NCBI GenBank assembly: GCA_014529385.2
Contig: CM043958.1
Span: forward strand, 119,545,518-119,609,517
Direction: 5' to 3'
Source: Adiantum capillus-veneris
Taxonomy: Eukaryota; Streptophyta; Polypodiopsida; Polypodiales; Pteridaceae
DNA length: 64,000 nt
Shown here: in pieces, positions 43,996-55,606 of the stretch
Position numbering within the stretch: position 1 is the stretch's first letter
Layout of the letters: the number at the start of each line of letters is the position of its first letter
The notes under the pieces: generated by a model
Told to the model about the DNA's origin: nothing
The model's input: only the letters and a program-made list of their open reading frames with translations
Databases searched by the model: none
Made by a program: the position numbers and the translations under genes

Positions 43996-45822
43996 TCTCC
44001 AGGAAGGCGGCCCGACTCACTTAGGGCTGTCGCTCAGAGGACTAGCAGTCCCTCCTCCTTCCACTATTTAAATAGGTGAGGGTGCATCTCTGCCCCTCAC
44101 TTAGCTAGTGTTGTTCTGTCGTGTTTTTTTTGAAAAAATTACTGCTTGCTTCACAAAAGGAGCTATGGAGCTCATGACTCAGGTTTCTCAGGTTTTTCTC
44201 TACCCTTGCTTGCTTCGCTACTGGTTGTGTTTGAATTTTTTGCTATAGTTTTACATTGAGAATTCATTTGTTATTGGTTGGCACAGTAGGGTAAGTATTA
44301 ACAAATGTCGGACAATGGCATGATAGTGGTATATACCTTGCTCAAAATACCTTGCCTTAGGCATCTACTGCTTGTGATCATGTGGTGTAAGGACTGGGTT
44401 TCTTACGGTTGTTGTTAACTATTTTTTTACTATCACGTTGTGCGTAGCAGGATTCATAATTACTCCTATGATTGGTATGTGGTCTTGGTATTACCATGGT
44501 ACCTTGGAATCTTTTAGCCTCTGCAGGTTTTTTTCCGTTTGCAGAGACAGTGTCGTTTCATACCGTCTGATTGGTTTTTTTTAAGTAAAATGGGGTTGAC
44601 CTTGGCAGTTTTAACACCGGAAGCATCGGGGACTATGGGATATCGGGCATCCGAGTTAGAACTATTGTTTTTTATGAAGGCTACTGTAGCCGCTTGCATG
44701 GAAAAACCCACCGTTCTGGGTTACGAATGTTTAAGAAAAGGGTTTTCTTAGTGTACTGAATTGGAAGGTAAGTATACGACCGCTTGGCTTGACATTTGTA
44801 TGGTAAGCATCCAATCTGGGCTTGGAAAGGGGTTACACCTTGGATGAGTATTCTACCCTACAAGTGGTACTGTAGTTGGTATAATTGGGTATCATGCTGG
44901 CTGTCACTTTTGCAATGTGTTAAAACCCTTTGTGTAAGGTGGCGTATGGAATTTAAAAAAAAAACCATATACTCTTTGACCCTTGTACAAGGTAAGTTGT
45001 TTATTTTAAACCTTGGAGGGAATATGGTTCCGTGGCATTCATAAGACCTGATCAGTATTATTTTGGATTATTCGAGGCTATGTAATACGGTATTGGCATT
45101 CACTTTTTAGTCACTGTTTTTAGACGGGCTATGCCGCTACCTTTTGGGTAGCTATGAGATATTGATATGTTTTTTTAGGAAGAATTGGACTCCATTTGAG
45201 GAAAACAAAAAACATTATCAGTTCTTAACTTAGAATCTACTCCATAAAAAGAATTTAGTCTTGGTTACTAATAAAACCTCATTAATCCGACGGTCTATAA
45301 CTCAATAAGTTTGTTTTTTGAAGGAATATACCACTTGGGATTAAAAAAAGAGGGAAAATTTGATACTTGGATTATAAGAGATATAGGTTCTCTTTGACTA
45401 GAAGCACTGTGAAAATATATATAAATGATTTACTTTGGACTTAGCTTGTAAAAGGTAAAAACGTTTTGTAAGATGGACATGGATAACAATTGGTATAGTC
45501 TATTGATACCTGTAAAACACTTCCAAGGCTAACTGAATTTTTGTCTTGTTTGGATGGATGCAGGTAAGGATGCTATCTTATCTTGGAAGGGTTTTTTGAC
45601 TTTGGCAAGCTGTCCTACACTAGATGGAACACTCACTTATGGTTTGGGAAGTTCCTTTACTATCTGCATACTAAAAGGGGATCTCTTTCCTACACACATT
45701 GTACTTAAATGATTCTAATACTGAGTTGTTTTGTACTTATCTATTCTTTGTTCCATTGCCATCTGTCTTTTGAATGTAAAAATTCAATTATGTCTTATAT
45801 CTAAGATTTAATAGCTACACAC
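43597..45822 (+). repeat. PLE direct repeat B (pseudo-LTR)
   Basis: Begins CGGTACTATAGTATTC and ends TAATAGCTACACA. It is a close copy of 37494-39710 with the internal (CA)n at 43909-43992, the TATTTAAA box at 44065 and the same four GTAAG sites. It has about 20 extra bases near 45375-45395. It is followed immediately by element F LTR sequence. Confidence 0.9.
43909..43992 (+). repeat. (CA)n tract inside PLE repeat B
   Basis: 84 bases of CA, counterpart of 37815-37902. Frames that read poly-Thr-His or poly-Cys-Val here are artefacts of the tract. Confidence 0.95.
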
Positions 45823-46900
45823 TACACTTTCCACAAAGCAAATAGGACACATGTCAGGCATGCAAGAAAACCCCCAAGTCTTGCATGAATTCTATTGGTT
45901 GAACATAGAGGTGGACCAATGAGGGCTCAGATAGTGTAAGCTAAATTTCTTATATTACAAATGCTTAAAAAAACAACCAATAAGAAACAGTCTCCCTAAA
46001 AGACTATTGGACAGTCAAAAGGTCCAACGAAAATTAAGCACCTCCTATATTTGCTTAATTCCTGTTGGCAAGAAGACTAAAAGGTCCAATAGGACTTCAG
46101 ATAATTAAATGTATGATTTGAGCATTTACAAAAAGGAGAAAAGGGTGCACACTTGTCACAAGGCTTTTTTGACTGGGCCTCTCAAAGGCTATCGGCTAAA
46201 ATATTCATGGGCCAATAGGAAGCCAACAAGAGTAAAACTCTTGCTCAAATGCTATTGGCTAGGCTTTTCAAGGGCCAATAGGAAGCTAGCATGAGTAAGT
46301 GGCAATAGGGGTCGACCAAGATGAGAGAGGGGACTGATTTGGAAAGGCATTATTCCACACACACACACACACACACAAGCTCATGTGTGAAGTGAAGAAA
46401 GTCTATCTCCTTCTCAAGCTTTAATGGAAAGCTCTTCATCTACTCCAAGCTTGTGAGAAGTGAGGCCTACACCAACAAAATCTTGGCTTGTGGTGAAAAT
46501 CCAACCAAGAGACAAGCTCCAATGCATGCTCATCTCCTCTACCATGCTAATTACTAAGCTATGCTAAGCTATTATGAGTGAGTATGTGAGGAGAAACACT
46601 TCTTTCTCATAAGACTACTTCTTTTTCTTCTAAGATCTACTCTCATACCCCGCTAGCTCTCACCATATTCAAAGGTGTGTGAGGTCTTGGGTCTGAGACC
46701 AACGAGAAATTGATGTCGTGTTTTAAAAGTGTCAGCTTAGTGCTTGAAGCTTCCATCTTCATTACACTAGCATATTATTGAAGGAACACAAATAATTGTA
46801 TTGTAAAATGTCTCATTTGATGGGGGAAACCTATAATACAAAGCCTATTGGAGAGGGGACTGGCTCCATGTGCATCCGGTCCTCAACTATTGTCAAATGT

Positions 46901-46955
<55 letters not shown>

Positions 46956-47117
46956 GAAGTATTGTTCATGCCTAATTATAACTAGTTGTTATGATTTTGT
47001 TGCTCTCTCTCCATCCAAGCGCTCTTGCTATGCTCATTAAGAATATCTCTTAATGAAATTCTCATTATGTCTATGTAATTTTCGCTACACATAAGTAATT
47101 ACCCATTAAATGTTACA
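45823..47117 (+). repeat. 5' LTR of element F, right part
   Basis: It resumes at TACACTTTCCACAAAGC and ends ATTAAATGTTACA at 47117. It matches 59320-60378 and 61997-62196. It holds a (CA)n near 46353-46377 and a (CT)n at about 46909-46949. Confidence 0.9.
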
Positions 47118-47118
47118 T

Positions 47119-47532
47119 TGGTATTAGAGCACAAGGTTTCTCTTTTCTTGCTCAAGAAGGGAGGTCCTCAAACTCACTATAAATGGTTGGTATTATTTAT
47201 TGCATGAGGGTAAGTAGAATAGGGATTTATTATCCTTGAGGTGTGCCTGCTTCGTATAGTTAAAGGAGTATCACCGTCGAGAGCTATAGTCTTAATAATG
47301 GAGTCCCAAGGGGCTTGCCTACGGTGTAACCATTATTGAGCTATTAGAATCTTGACAGGAACCGATGCCGATTGGGCTATGATAAACCCTCTCTTCTATT
47401 CCTTGCAAGTAATGATATTCGAGCCGCGGGTACATGAGCTTGAGTGTTTATCTTTGAAAGTAAAGAGGAGTAGCAACTAGGGCTTGAAGTGCCAAAGTAC
47501 AAGTAAAAATTTACACCTAAAACCTAGTTAGA
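47119..47532 (+). other. Primer-binding site and leader of element F
   Basis: TGGTATTAGAGC at 47119-47130 differs by one base from the iMet-tRNA complement. A non-coding leader follows up to the gag ATG. Confidence 0.85.
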
Positions 47533-48934
47533 ATGGTTGACAATAGTAGAGAGAGTGAAATTAACGTTGATGGATTTGATTTTACTAATGATCAAGCTAC
47601 TAATGATGCTCCTATGCTTGTGAACTATCTTATTACTAGGCTTCAAAAAGACATGGGCAACCCAGTCCTCCAAGGAGAAGTGCAACAGCAACTATGCATC
47701 CATGGGATTCTCCAATCTCCTCACCTAGAAGAGGGAGTGCCTATGAAAGCTCCTAGTGAGATTTCTAAAAGAGGGCTCTCTACGGTGAGAGAAGAGGAGG
47801 ACCCATACAAAGGGCTCAAAAGCTTACAAGTTGATGGGGAAACTCCCTCACAAAGGAGAGCCCAAATCTCAATGGTAGAGCCCCCACCGAAAGAACGAGA
47901 AAAAGGTGACTCTCCTGCCACCTCGGTGGAGATGGCACCATGAAGACGGCGGGCAAAACGCTCTCCAACAACCCTAAATGAAGAAGACCATCGCATAGTC
48001 CTTCTCATCATAATTCAAGAAGGAAGAAAGAAAGTATGAGAAGAAAAAGGCGAGAAAGAGGTCACCCTCTTCTCCATATTCATCCTCCTCCTCTTCTGAA
48101 GGAAGTATGGTGCATCTCCCAAAGAACTCAAAAGGAAAGGCCATAGGAAATCCTATGCCGCTTGGAAGAGGTCATCCAAGCTCAAATAGTTCAAGGAGGG
48201 AGGAAAGAGTATCTCTTTTCTTACCTACGATGGCACCTTTGGTGCTACGGACAAAGTCTTGGTCTTTATTCAACAATTTGATGTGGCATTCGGAGATGAG
48301 GGCTTCATGGAGTCCTCTAAGATACGTCATGTAGCCATGCATCCGTCAGGCAATGGTGGTCTAGCCTACGAGCAAACGGTGAAGCTCCATGAATATGAAA
48401 AGCTTTAAGAACTTCCATTATGAAGCAGTTTTTGGCTAGCAAAGCCAAAGACAAAGTGCTCACCAAATGGCGAAGCTTGAAGCTATCTCCCTATGAATCT
48501 ATTCACAAATACGTAGACAAGTTTTGGGATTTACATCTCAAAGCCACTGCCTACAAAAAGATAGATTTTGGAGAGCAAAGACAACAATTTTGTGCGGGTT
48601 TATCTGAAGATATGGCGGAGTATGTCAACTCCCAAAGGCATCGCACTATTTCAGCGGTCATACACCGTATACTATGGTGGCTTCACAAATGAACTTCCAA
48701 CAAGGGGCTAAGAAAAATCCTAAGCCCATGGAAAGCAAAGATCGTAATGAGCCTAAGGGGAAGGACCATGTCCAAAAGTATCCCAAGGGAAACTTCAACA
48801 GCAACCAAGCTACGGAGAAGGGAGTCTACAAAGGCAAAAATAGACTCTCTCCTGAAGAGCTAGAGCATTATCGCAAGGATAACCGTTGTTTCAAATGTGG
48901 GGAGCAAGGGCATGCTTATCGTGCTTGCCCATAA
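47533..48934 (+). pseudogene. Gag with SR-rich region and zinc knuckle (element F)
   Basis: ATG at 47533 (MVDNSRESEINVDGFDF). The conserved block DAPMLVNYLITRLQKDMGNP is followed by an acidic stretch and RRAQ...PPPKERE. An in-frame TGA at 47941 cuts the SR-rich part, which continues out of frame to about 48180. The capsid-like region is at 48240-48700 (WRSLKLSPYESIHKYVDKFW, DLHLKATAYKKIDFGEQRQQ), and the CCHC knuckle CFKCGEQGHAYRACP is intact at the end of the 48674-48934 frame. Gag would package element RNA. At least four breaks make this copy inactive. Confidence 0.8.
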
Positions 48935-49562
48935 AATAACACACACAATGAACCTTCTAGAGCTTCCATAGTTGAAGTTCAAGAAGAAGATGCTCATCGC
49001 AAAGGATCTCCTCTATGCCATGCTTGGGGAAAGGTAAGAGAACATCATGCTTTCATTCTCTTCGACAACGGCTCTACTCACAATTTCATATCCATGGAGT
49101 TGGCCACTAAGCTAGGCATCCAAGACTTTGAGATGGGAAATACCCTACCAGCCAATTGTGCTTTCAAGGGAGAAGAAGTCCCAGTTACTCCCTTAATTGG
49201 GAAATTGAGGCTTCATGTCCAAAGCTATGTGGACAAAGAGGATTTCTTCATCTCTCCCCTTAAGCATGAGGACGTAATCCTAGGGGCACCATGGTTTGAT
49301 CGCATGGCGGCCAACATCAAGCTCCTTGAAAACCAAATTTACTTTAAGTACAAGGACAAAGACATGTACATATATGCTAACGAGTCAGGTAACACTATAC
49401 CTCTTGTACATAAGCAAGCTTTTGATAAGTCAATAAAGAGCTCTATTTCCGTGTACATGATATTTGTAAAAGACTCTCAAAATGAACCTAATGTTTTGTC
49501 AAATAAAAATAAAGGGAATAAAAAAGAATTAGAGTGATCTAATTTCCTTAATAAATTCCAAG
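48935..49562 (+). pseudogene. Aspartic protease (element F)
   Basis: The active-site segment FILFDNGSTHNFIS (Pro of DPGS replaced by Asn) is at about 49051-49092 and continues directly into the 147-residue frame 49094-49537 (ELATKLGIQDFEMG, TPLIGKLRLHVQSYVDKEDF, VILGAPWFDRMAANIK). This is the best preserved protease of the window on the plus strand. It is separated from gag by a stop at 48932 and from RT by a stop at 49535. Confidence 0.8.
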
Positions 49563-50443
49563 ATGGTTTTATTGACGACATCCCTAATGAATTGCCTCCA
49601 AAACAAGGGGATGATGACCATGCAATTGAGCTTCTTCCAGGAAGCTCACCGCCTAATAAACCTCCTTATCGAGTTTCTCAAGCTCAACAAGAGGAAATTA
49701 TGCGGTAAGTGCATGAGTTGGTTGAGAAAGGAATGGTTAGACCTAGCTCATCTCCATTTTGTTCACCAGTTTTAATAGTGCAAAAGAAATATGGCACATA
49801 TCGTATGTGTGTCAACTATAGAGCACTAAATAGGATCGCTATCAAAAATAGGTTTCCCGTTTCGCGGGTAGAAGACCTATTGATAAGCTACAAGGATCGA
49901 CCTAAAAAGTGGCTATCACCAAATAAGGATAGTGGATCAAGACATTGTAAAGATCGCATTTTGCACTACGTTTGGTCTCTACAAATTCATTGTCATGCCT
50001 TTTCGCTTGACCAATGCACTAGCTACATTCAGCCGCATTATGAAGAAGCTCTTTAGGCCTCACCGCAATTACATACTAGAGTGTTCTTTGATGATATAAT
50101 CATCTACTCCAATTCTTGGACGGACACAAACAACACCTCTAGTTAATTTTTCAAGTTCTGCGAGAGAATGAGCTTTACATAAATAAAAAGAAAAGTGAAT
50201 TTTTCTTACAAGAGATTCAGTATTTAGGTCATATTATCTCTAAAGATGGCATCCAAATGGATCCATCAAAGTTAGAAGTAATAAAAGCATGGCCTAATCC
50301 AATGAATCTGCATGAATTAAGAAGCTTTATAGGTATGTGTGCATACTATTAGACGCTTCATAGAAAAATTTTCACTCATAGCAGGACCATTGCATGACCT
50401 AACAGAAAAGAACATTAAGTATGCATGGTCTACCAAGGAGAAT
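49563..50443 (+). pseudogene. Reverse transcriptase (element F, left part)
   Basis: It contains MHELVEKGMVRPSSSPFCSP, VQKKYGTYRMCVNYRALNR (Asp of VDYRAL replaced by Asn), NRFPVSRVEDL, then out-of-frame palm sequence, an FFDDIIIYS equivalent near 50083 and the connection LHELRSFIGMCAY. It stops at the insertion point of element I, at the RT/RNase H boundary. Pol continues at 56588 beyond the target duplication AGAAC. Confidence 0.85.
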
Positions 50444-51026
50444 TGTAACATTTAATGGCCTAGTAACTTGTGTGTAGCGGAAAATAGCATGAACATAGTG
50501 AGCATTTCATTAGAATATATTCCTAATGAAAATAACAAGAGTGCTTGGGTGGAGAGAGCAACAAAAAGCATAACACCTAGTTAGATAGCTTGAACAATAC
50601 TTCAAAAAAGAGAGAAATTAAGCAATTGACAACAGTTGAGGACCGGATTTGTATGGAGCCGTTCCCCCCTCCAAAAGGCTTTGTATTATGGTTTCTCCCA
50701 TCAAGAGAGACATTTTACAATACAATCCTTTGTGGTCCTCCAATACTAGCTAGTGCAATGAAGATGGAAACTTCAAGCACTAAGCAAAACACTTATCAAA
50801 CACAACATCGATTCCCTCACGATCTCAGACCCAAGACCTCACACACCTTCGAAGATGGTGAGAGCTAGAGGGGTATGAGAGTAGATTGAGAGGAAGAAGG
50901 AGTAGTCTTACGAGAAAGATGTACATCTCCTCACATAATCACTCATATTAGCATAGCTTAGCTTAGTAATTAGCATGGTAGAGGAGATGAGCTTGCATTG
51001 AAGCTTGGCTCTTGGTTGGATTTGCA
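50444..51026 (-). repeat. 3' LTR fragment of element I
   Basis: TGTAACATTTAATGG onward, matching the right-hand LTR from 54938 to about 55520, then fused to pol at TTTGCA/GATCAATAGC. The frame at 50590-50868 is LTR sequence repeated at 55084-55362. Confidence 0.9.
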
Positions 51027-51530
51027 GATCAATAGCATACTCATCTATCATAGAAGATAGATCATAGTGAGTTGCTATGAAAACCGCATTCACTCTCGGC
51101 CATCTTGAGAGTGCATCGGCTACTTGATTATGCTTGCCAGCAATGTGAGCAATATATGAAATGAAATTGCAAAAGGAAATTTGCTCACCTCATTTGTTTG
51201 TTGGAGAGCTTGGTTTGCGTCATGAAGTACTTAAGACTTTGGTGATCCGTTCTCAGAATGAAAGGAGTCCCAATAAATAGTGCTTCCATGAGTCTAAGGC
51301 ATGTAGAACTGCGAGGAGTTCCTTTTTATATATGCCTAGAGCTTGCTCAATAGGGTCGAGCCTTTGACTTTCATAGCCTATAACGTGCCCTTCTTGGAGA
51401 AAAACAGCTCCAAGGCAATCACCACAAGCATCACATTGAACCTCAAATGGCTTTGAGAGATCCGGTAGTGTAAGCACAGGTTGAGAGATAAGCTTTTCGA
51501 AAGCATTGTTCTTCTTGGCAGACCATGTGT
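51027..51530 (-). pseudogene. RNase H (element I)
   Basis: Minus strand. The frame ending at 51253 contains FEVQCDACGDCLGAVFLQEGH (first catalytic Asp), EQALGIYKKELLAVLHALDSWKHYLL (Glu). The QTDH and HNQVADALSR parts lie at 51050-51250 in other frames. The domain is otherwise complete up to the deletion junction. Confidence 0.8.
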
Positions 51531-52578
51531 ACCTAACGTTTTTCTTTGTTAGGTCATGTAATGGTCTTCCTATTAGTGAGAACTTTTCTATGAAGCATCT
51601 ATAGTATGCACACATACCTATAAAGCTTCTTAGTTCATGAAGATTTCTTGGTTTAGGCCATCGTGTTATTACCTCTAACTTTGATGGATCCATTTGGATG
51701 CCATCTTGAGAGATATATGTGACCTAAATACTAAATCTCTTGTAAGAAAAATTCACTTTTCTTTTGATTAACATAAAGTTATTCTCTCTTAAAACTTGAA
51801 ATATTACCTGGAGGTGTTGCTTGTCTTCATCTTATGAATTAGATTAGATGATGATATCATCAAAGAACACTCCAGTAAAGGTTCGATGAGGCTTGAATAG
51901 CTTCTCCATCAAGCGTTTGAATGTGGCTGGTGCATTGGTCAAGCCAAAAGGCATGACAATGTATTTGTAAAGACCGAACGTAGTGCAAAATGCGGTCTTT
52001 ACAATGTCTTGATCAACTATCCTTAATTGATGATAGCAACTTTTTAGGTCAATCCTACTGAAGTAGGTGGACCCTTGCAGCTTATCAAATAGGTCTTCTA
52101 CCCGTGGAACGGGAAACCTATTCTTGATAGTGATCCTATTTAGTGCTCTATAGTCGACACACATATAATATGTGCCATCTTTATTTTGCACTAGTAGCAC
52201 AGGAGAACAAAATGGACATGAGCTAGGCCTAACCATGCCCTTCTCAACTAACTCATGCACTTGCCGCATAATCTCCTCTTGTTGAGCTTGAGAAACTCTA
52301 TAAGGAGGTTTGTTAGGCGGTGAACTTCCTGGAAGAAGTTGAATTGCATGGTCGTCATTGCCTCGTTTAGGAGGTAGCTCACAAGGAATGTCATCAATAA
52401 AGTCATCTTGAAACCCCTTGAGAGGATTGGATAACTCTAATTTCTTTTGATTGTGTATATTTTCTTTTGCTAAAACATTAGGTTCAATTTGAGAGTCTTT
52501 AACAAAAATTATGTACACGGAAATAGAGCTCTTTATTGACTTATTGAAAGCTTGCATATGTACAATGGGTATGTACAT
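51531..52578 (-). pseudogene. Reverse transcriptase (element I), best preserved RT of the window
   Basis: The 244-residue frame 52578-51844 spans the linker (ELPPKRGNDDHAIQLLPGSSPPNKPPYRV), fingers (VHELVEKGMVRPSSCPF, YMCVDYRALNRITIKNRFPV) and palm A with its Asp in YFSRIDLKSCYHQLRI. It then carries CTTFGLYKYIVMPFGLTNAPATF and the catalytic FFDDIII, where it meets a stop. After a frame break the connection region runs at 51693-51530 (DPSKLEVITRWPKPRNLHELRSFIGMCAYYR, RPLHDLTKKNVRYTWS). This is the clearest evidence for a Ty3/Gypsy chromovirus. Confidence 0.9.
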
Positions 52579-53080
52579 ATGTATCTTTAACCCATTTCCT
52601 TAGCATCTATATACATATATTTTTCCTTGATCCTAAAGGAGATTCTCCTTTCAGGGAATTTAACATTGGCAGCCATGCGATCAAACCATGGTGCCCCTAG
52701 GATTACATCCTCATGCTTGAGAGGAGAGATAAAGAAGTCCTCTTTGTCCACATAGCTTTGGAGACATGGAGCCTCAATTTCCCGATTAAGGGAGTTACTG
52801 AAGCTTCTTGCCCCTTGAAAGCACCATCTGCGGGTAGGACATCTCCCATCTCGTAAGCTTGTCTGCCTAGCTTGGTGGCCAACTCTGTGGATATGAAATT
52901 GTGAGTAGAACCAGGGTCAAAGAGAATAAAAGCATCATGTTCTCTTACCTTTCCCCAAGCATGGCATAAAGGAGATCCTTTGTGGTGAGTTTCCTCCTCT
53001 TGCATTTTGACCAAGGTAGCCCTAGGAGGCTCATGGAGGGTGATCTTTTGGGGACAAAAGCGGTACGCGTGCCCTTGCTC
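52579..53080 (-). pseudogene. Aspartic protease (element I)
   Basis: Within the minus-strand frame 53413-52703, gag C-terminus and protease are joined: zinc knuckle, then AFILFDPGSTHNFISTELATKLG with an intact DPGS-like active site, MGDVLPADGAFKGQEASVTPLIGKLRLHV. A one-base insertion near 52760 then shifts the frame, after which SLLSSMRM is out of frame. The remaining NRMAANVKFPERRI-like end is near 52620-52690. Confidence 0.8.
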
Positions 53081-54501
53081 TCCACACTTGAAACAACGGT
53101 TATCCTTGCGATAACACTCAAGCTCTTGAGGAGAGAGTTTGTTTTTACCTTTGTAAACTCCCTTCTCCTTAGCTTTGTTGGACTTTCCCTTAGGAGACTT
53201 TTGGACATTGTCCTTCCCCTTAGGCTCATTAGAACCCTTGTTTTCTGTGGGCTTGAAATTTCTTTTAGCCCCCGTTTGGAAATTGATTCGAGAAGCCACC
53301 ATAGTATGGTGTATGGTTGACATACTCCGCCATTTAAGCCCGCACAAAATTGTTGCTTTTGCTCTCCAAAATCCAACTTCTTGAAGACAGTGGCTTTGAG
53401 TTGTAAGTCCCAAAACTTGTCTACATATTTGTGAATGGATTCATAGGGAGAGAGCTTCAAGCTTTGCCATTCGGTGAGTACTTTGTCTTTGGCATCGGTG
53501 GCCAAAAACTACTTCATAATGGAGCTCTTAAAGCTTTCCATGTTTGTGGAGCTTCACCGTTGGCCCGTAGGCTAGACCACCATTGTCTGGCAGACTTTTG
53601 GAAGTGCATAGCTACATGGCGTAGCTTAGAGGACTCTGTGAAGCCCTCATCTCTAAACGCCACATCGAACTGTTGGATAAAGGCCAAGACTTTGTCCGTA
53701 GCACCAAGGTGCCATCGTAGGTAAGAAAAGAGATGCTCTTTCCTCCCTCTTTGAACTTCTTAAGCTTGGACGACCTCTTCCACGTGGCATAGGATTTCCT
53801 ATGGCCTCTTCTTTTTGATGGTTCAAAGGTTGCACCATCACTTTCTTCAAAAGGTGAAGAAGTTGAGGAAGATGGAGAAGAGGGTGACCTATTTCTCGCC
53901 TTTTTGTTGCCTTGATCTTATTTGTCTTGACCATCACTTTCATAAGAGGAAGAGGATGAGAAGATGGAGAAGAGGGTGTCCTCTTTCTCGCCTTTTTCTT
54001 CTCTTGCTTTTTGTCATCCCTCTTTGAAGTAGGGTGTGGAGAAGTATGTGACAGTCTTCTCTGTTTTGGAGGTGATGGAGAGTGTTTAGCCCGCCGTCTT
54101 CGCCGAGCCATCTCCGCTGAGGTGGCAGGAGACTCACTTCTTTCTTGTTCCTTCGGTGGGGGTTCTTGAATTCTCCTTTGAGAAGGAGATGCGTCATCAA
54201 GGAGCAAATTTCTGAGCCCTTCATATGGATCCTCTTCTTCCTCCCAAATCATAGACAGGCCTCTTTTGGAAGTCTCACAAGGAGGCTTCCTAGGTACTCT
54301 CTTGTCATGGTGGGGAGCTTGGAGAATCCCATGAGTACGAAGCTGCCGTTGCACTTCAGTTTGGAGGGATGGATTGCCCATGGCTTGTTGAAGCCTAGAA
54401 ACAAGATAGTTAACAAGCATAGGGGCATCATTAGTAGCCTGCTCATTAGAAAAATCAAAGTTATCAACATTAATTTCACTCTCTTTACTATTGTCAGCCA
54501 T
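53081..54501 (-). pseudogene. Gag with SR-rich region and zinc knuckle (element I)
   Basis: ATG ending at 54501 (MADNSKESEINVDNFDFSNE). The 282-residue frame to 53653 includes the conserved YLVSRLQQAMGNPSLQ block, an acidic stretch and a long SR/K-rich domain (RRRRRAKHSPSPPKQRRLSH, KKQEKKKARKRTPSSPSS). The capsid-like region (53505-53380, WQSLKLSPYESIHKYVDKFW) and the knuckle CFKCGEQGHAYRFCP (about 53060-53100) follow after frame breaks at about 53700 and 53350. It is the longest surviving gag frame of the family. Confidence 0.85.
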
Positions 54502-54937
54502 TCTAACAACTTTTAGGTGTAAACTTTTTAGGTGTACTTTGGCACTTCAAGCCCTTTTTAGGTGTACTTTGGCACTTCAAGCCCTAGTTGCTACTCCTCT
54601 TTACCCCTTTAGAAAAAGCACTCAAGCTACTGTACCCGTGGCTCGAATACCATCCATTGCAAGGAATAGAAGAGAGGGTTGTTCAACACCAAAACAACAC
54701 CGGCTCTTGTCAAGGATCGTGGTTAAGCCATAGGCAAGCCCCGTAGGACTCCACTATTAAGACCATATCTCTCGATGGTGATGCCCCGTTAACCTCTCAA
54801 AGGCAGGCGCACTACAACGCTGAAAAATCCCTATTCTACTTACTCACATGCAATTAATAGTACCAACCATTTATAGCTAGAGCTTGAGGACCTCCCTTCT
54901 TGAGCAAGAAAAGAGAAACCTTGTGCTTTGATACCAA
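54502..54937 (-). other. Leader and primer-binding site of element I
   Basis: GCTTTGATACCA at 54925-54936 is the reverse complement of TGGTATCAAAGC (one mismatch to the iMet site). Leader region 54502-54924 contains a short tandem duplication of TTTTTAGGTGTACTTTGGCA-type sequence near 54526-54582. Confidence 0.8.
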
Positions 54938-55605
54938 TGTAACATTCAATGGCCTAGTAACTTGTGTGTAGTGGAAAATAGCATGAACATAGTGAGCATT
55001 TCATTAGAATAGATTCCTAATGAGAATAACAAGAGTGCTTGGGTGGAGAGAGCAACAAAAAGCATAACACCTAGTTAGATAGCATGAACAATACTTCAAA
55101 AGAGAGTGAAATGAAGCAATTGACAACGGTTGAGGACCGGATTTTCATGGAGCCGGTCCCCCCTCCAAAAGGCTTTGTATTATGGTTTCTCCCATCAAGA
55201 GAGACATTTTACAATACAATTCTTTGTGGTCCTCCAATACTAGCTAGTGCAATGAAGATGGAAACTTCAAGCACTAAGCAAAACACTTATCAAACACAAC
55301 ATCAATTCCCTCACGGTCTCAGACCCAAGACCTCTCACACCTTCGAAGATGGTGAGAGCTAGTGGGATATGAGAGTAGATTGAGAGGAAGAAGGAGTAGT
55401 CTTACAAGAAAGATGTACATCTCCTCACATAATCACTCATATTAGCATAGCTTAGCTTCGTAATTAGCATGGTAGAGGAGATGAGCATGCATTGAAGCTT
55501 GGCTCTTGGTTGGATTTGCATCCCAAAGCCGAGAGTTGTTGGTGTAGGCCTCCCTTCTCACAAGCTTAGAGTAGGTGATAATCTTTCCATTTAAGCTTGA
55601 GAAGA

Positions 55606-55606
<1 letters not shown>

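Larger units (their letters stand above)
37494..45822 (+). mobile_element. Penelope-like element (PLE) with 2.2 kb direct repeats, inserted in a (CA)n tract
   Basis: Two direct repeats (37494-39710 and 43597-45822) flank a 3.8 kb region encoding a decayed PLE-type reverse transcriptase. Before each repeat there is a (CA)n tract (37447-37493, 43538-43595), and after the second the host LTR resumes at CACTACACTTTCC, directly as in the uninterrupted 3' LTR at 59316. The arrangement repeat, ORF, repeat fits the tandem or pseudo-LTR form known for PLEs: an upstream copy reduced to its 3' part, then a longer copy. No Gypsy or LINE motif lies inside. Confidence 0.8.
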
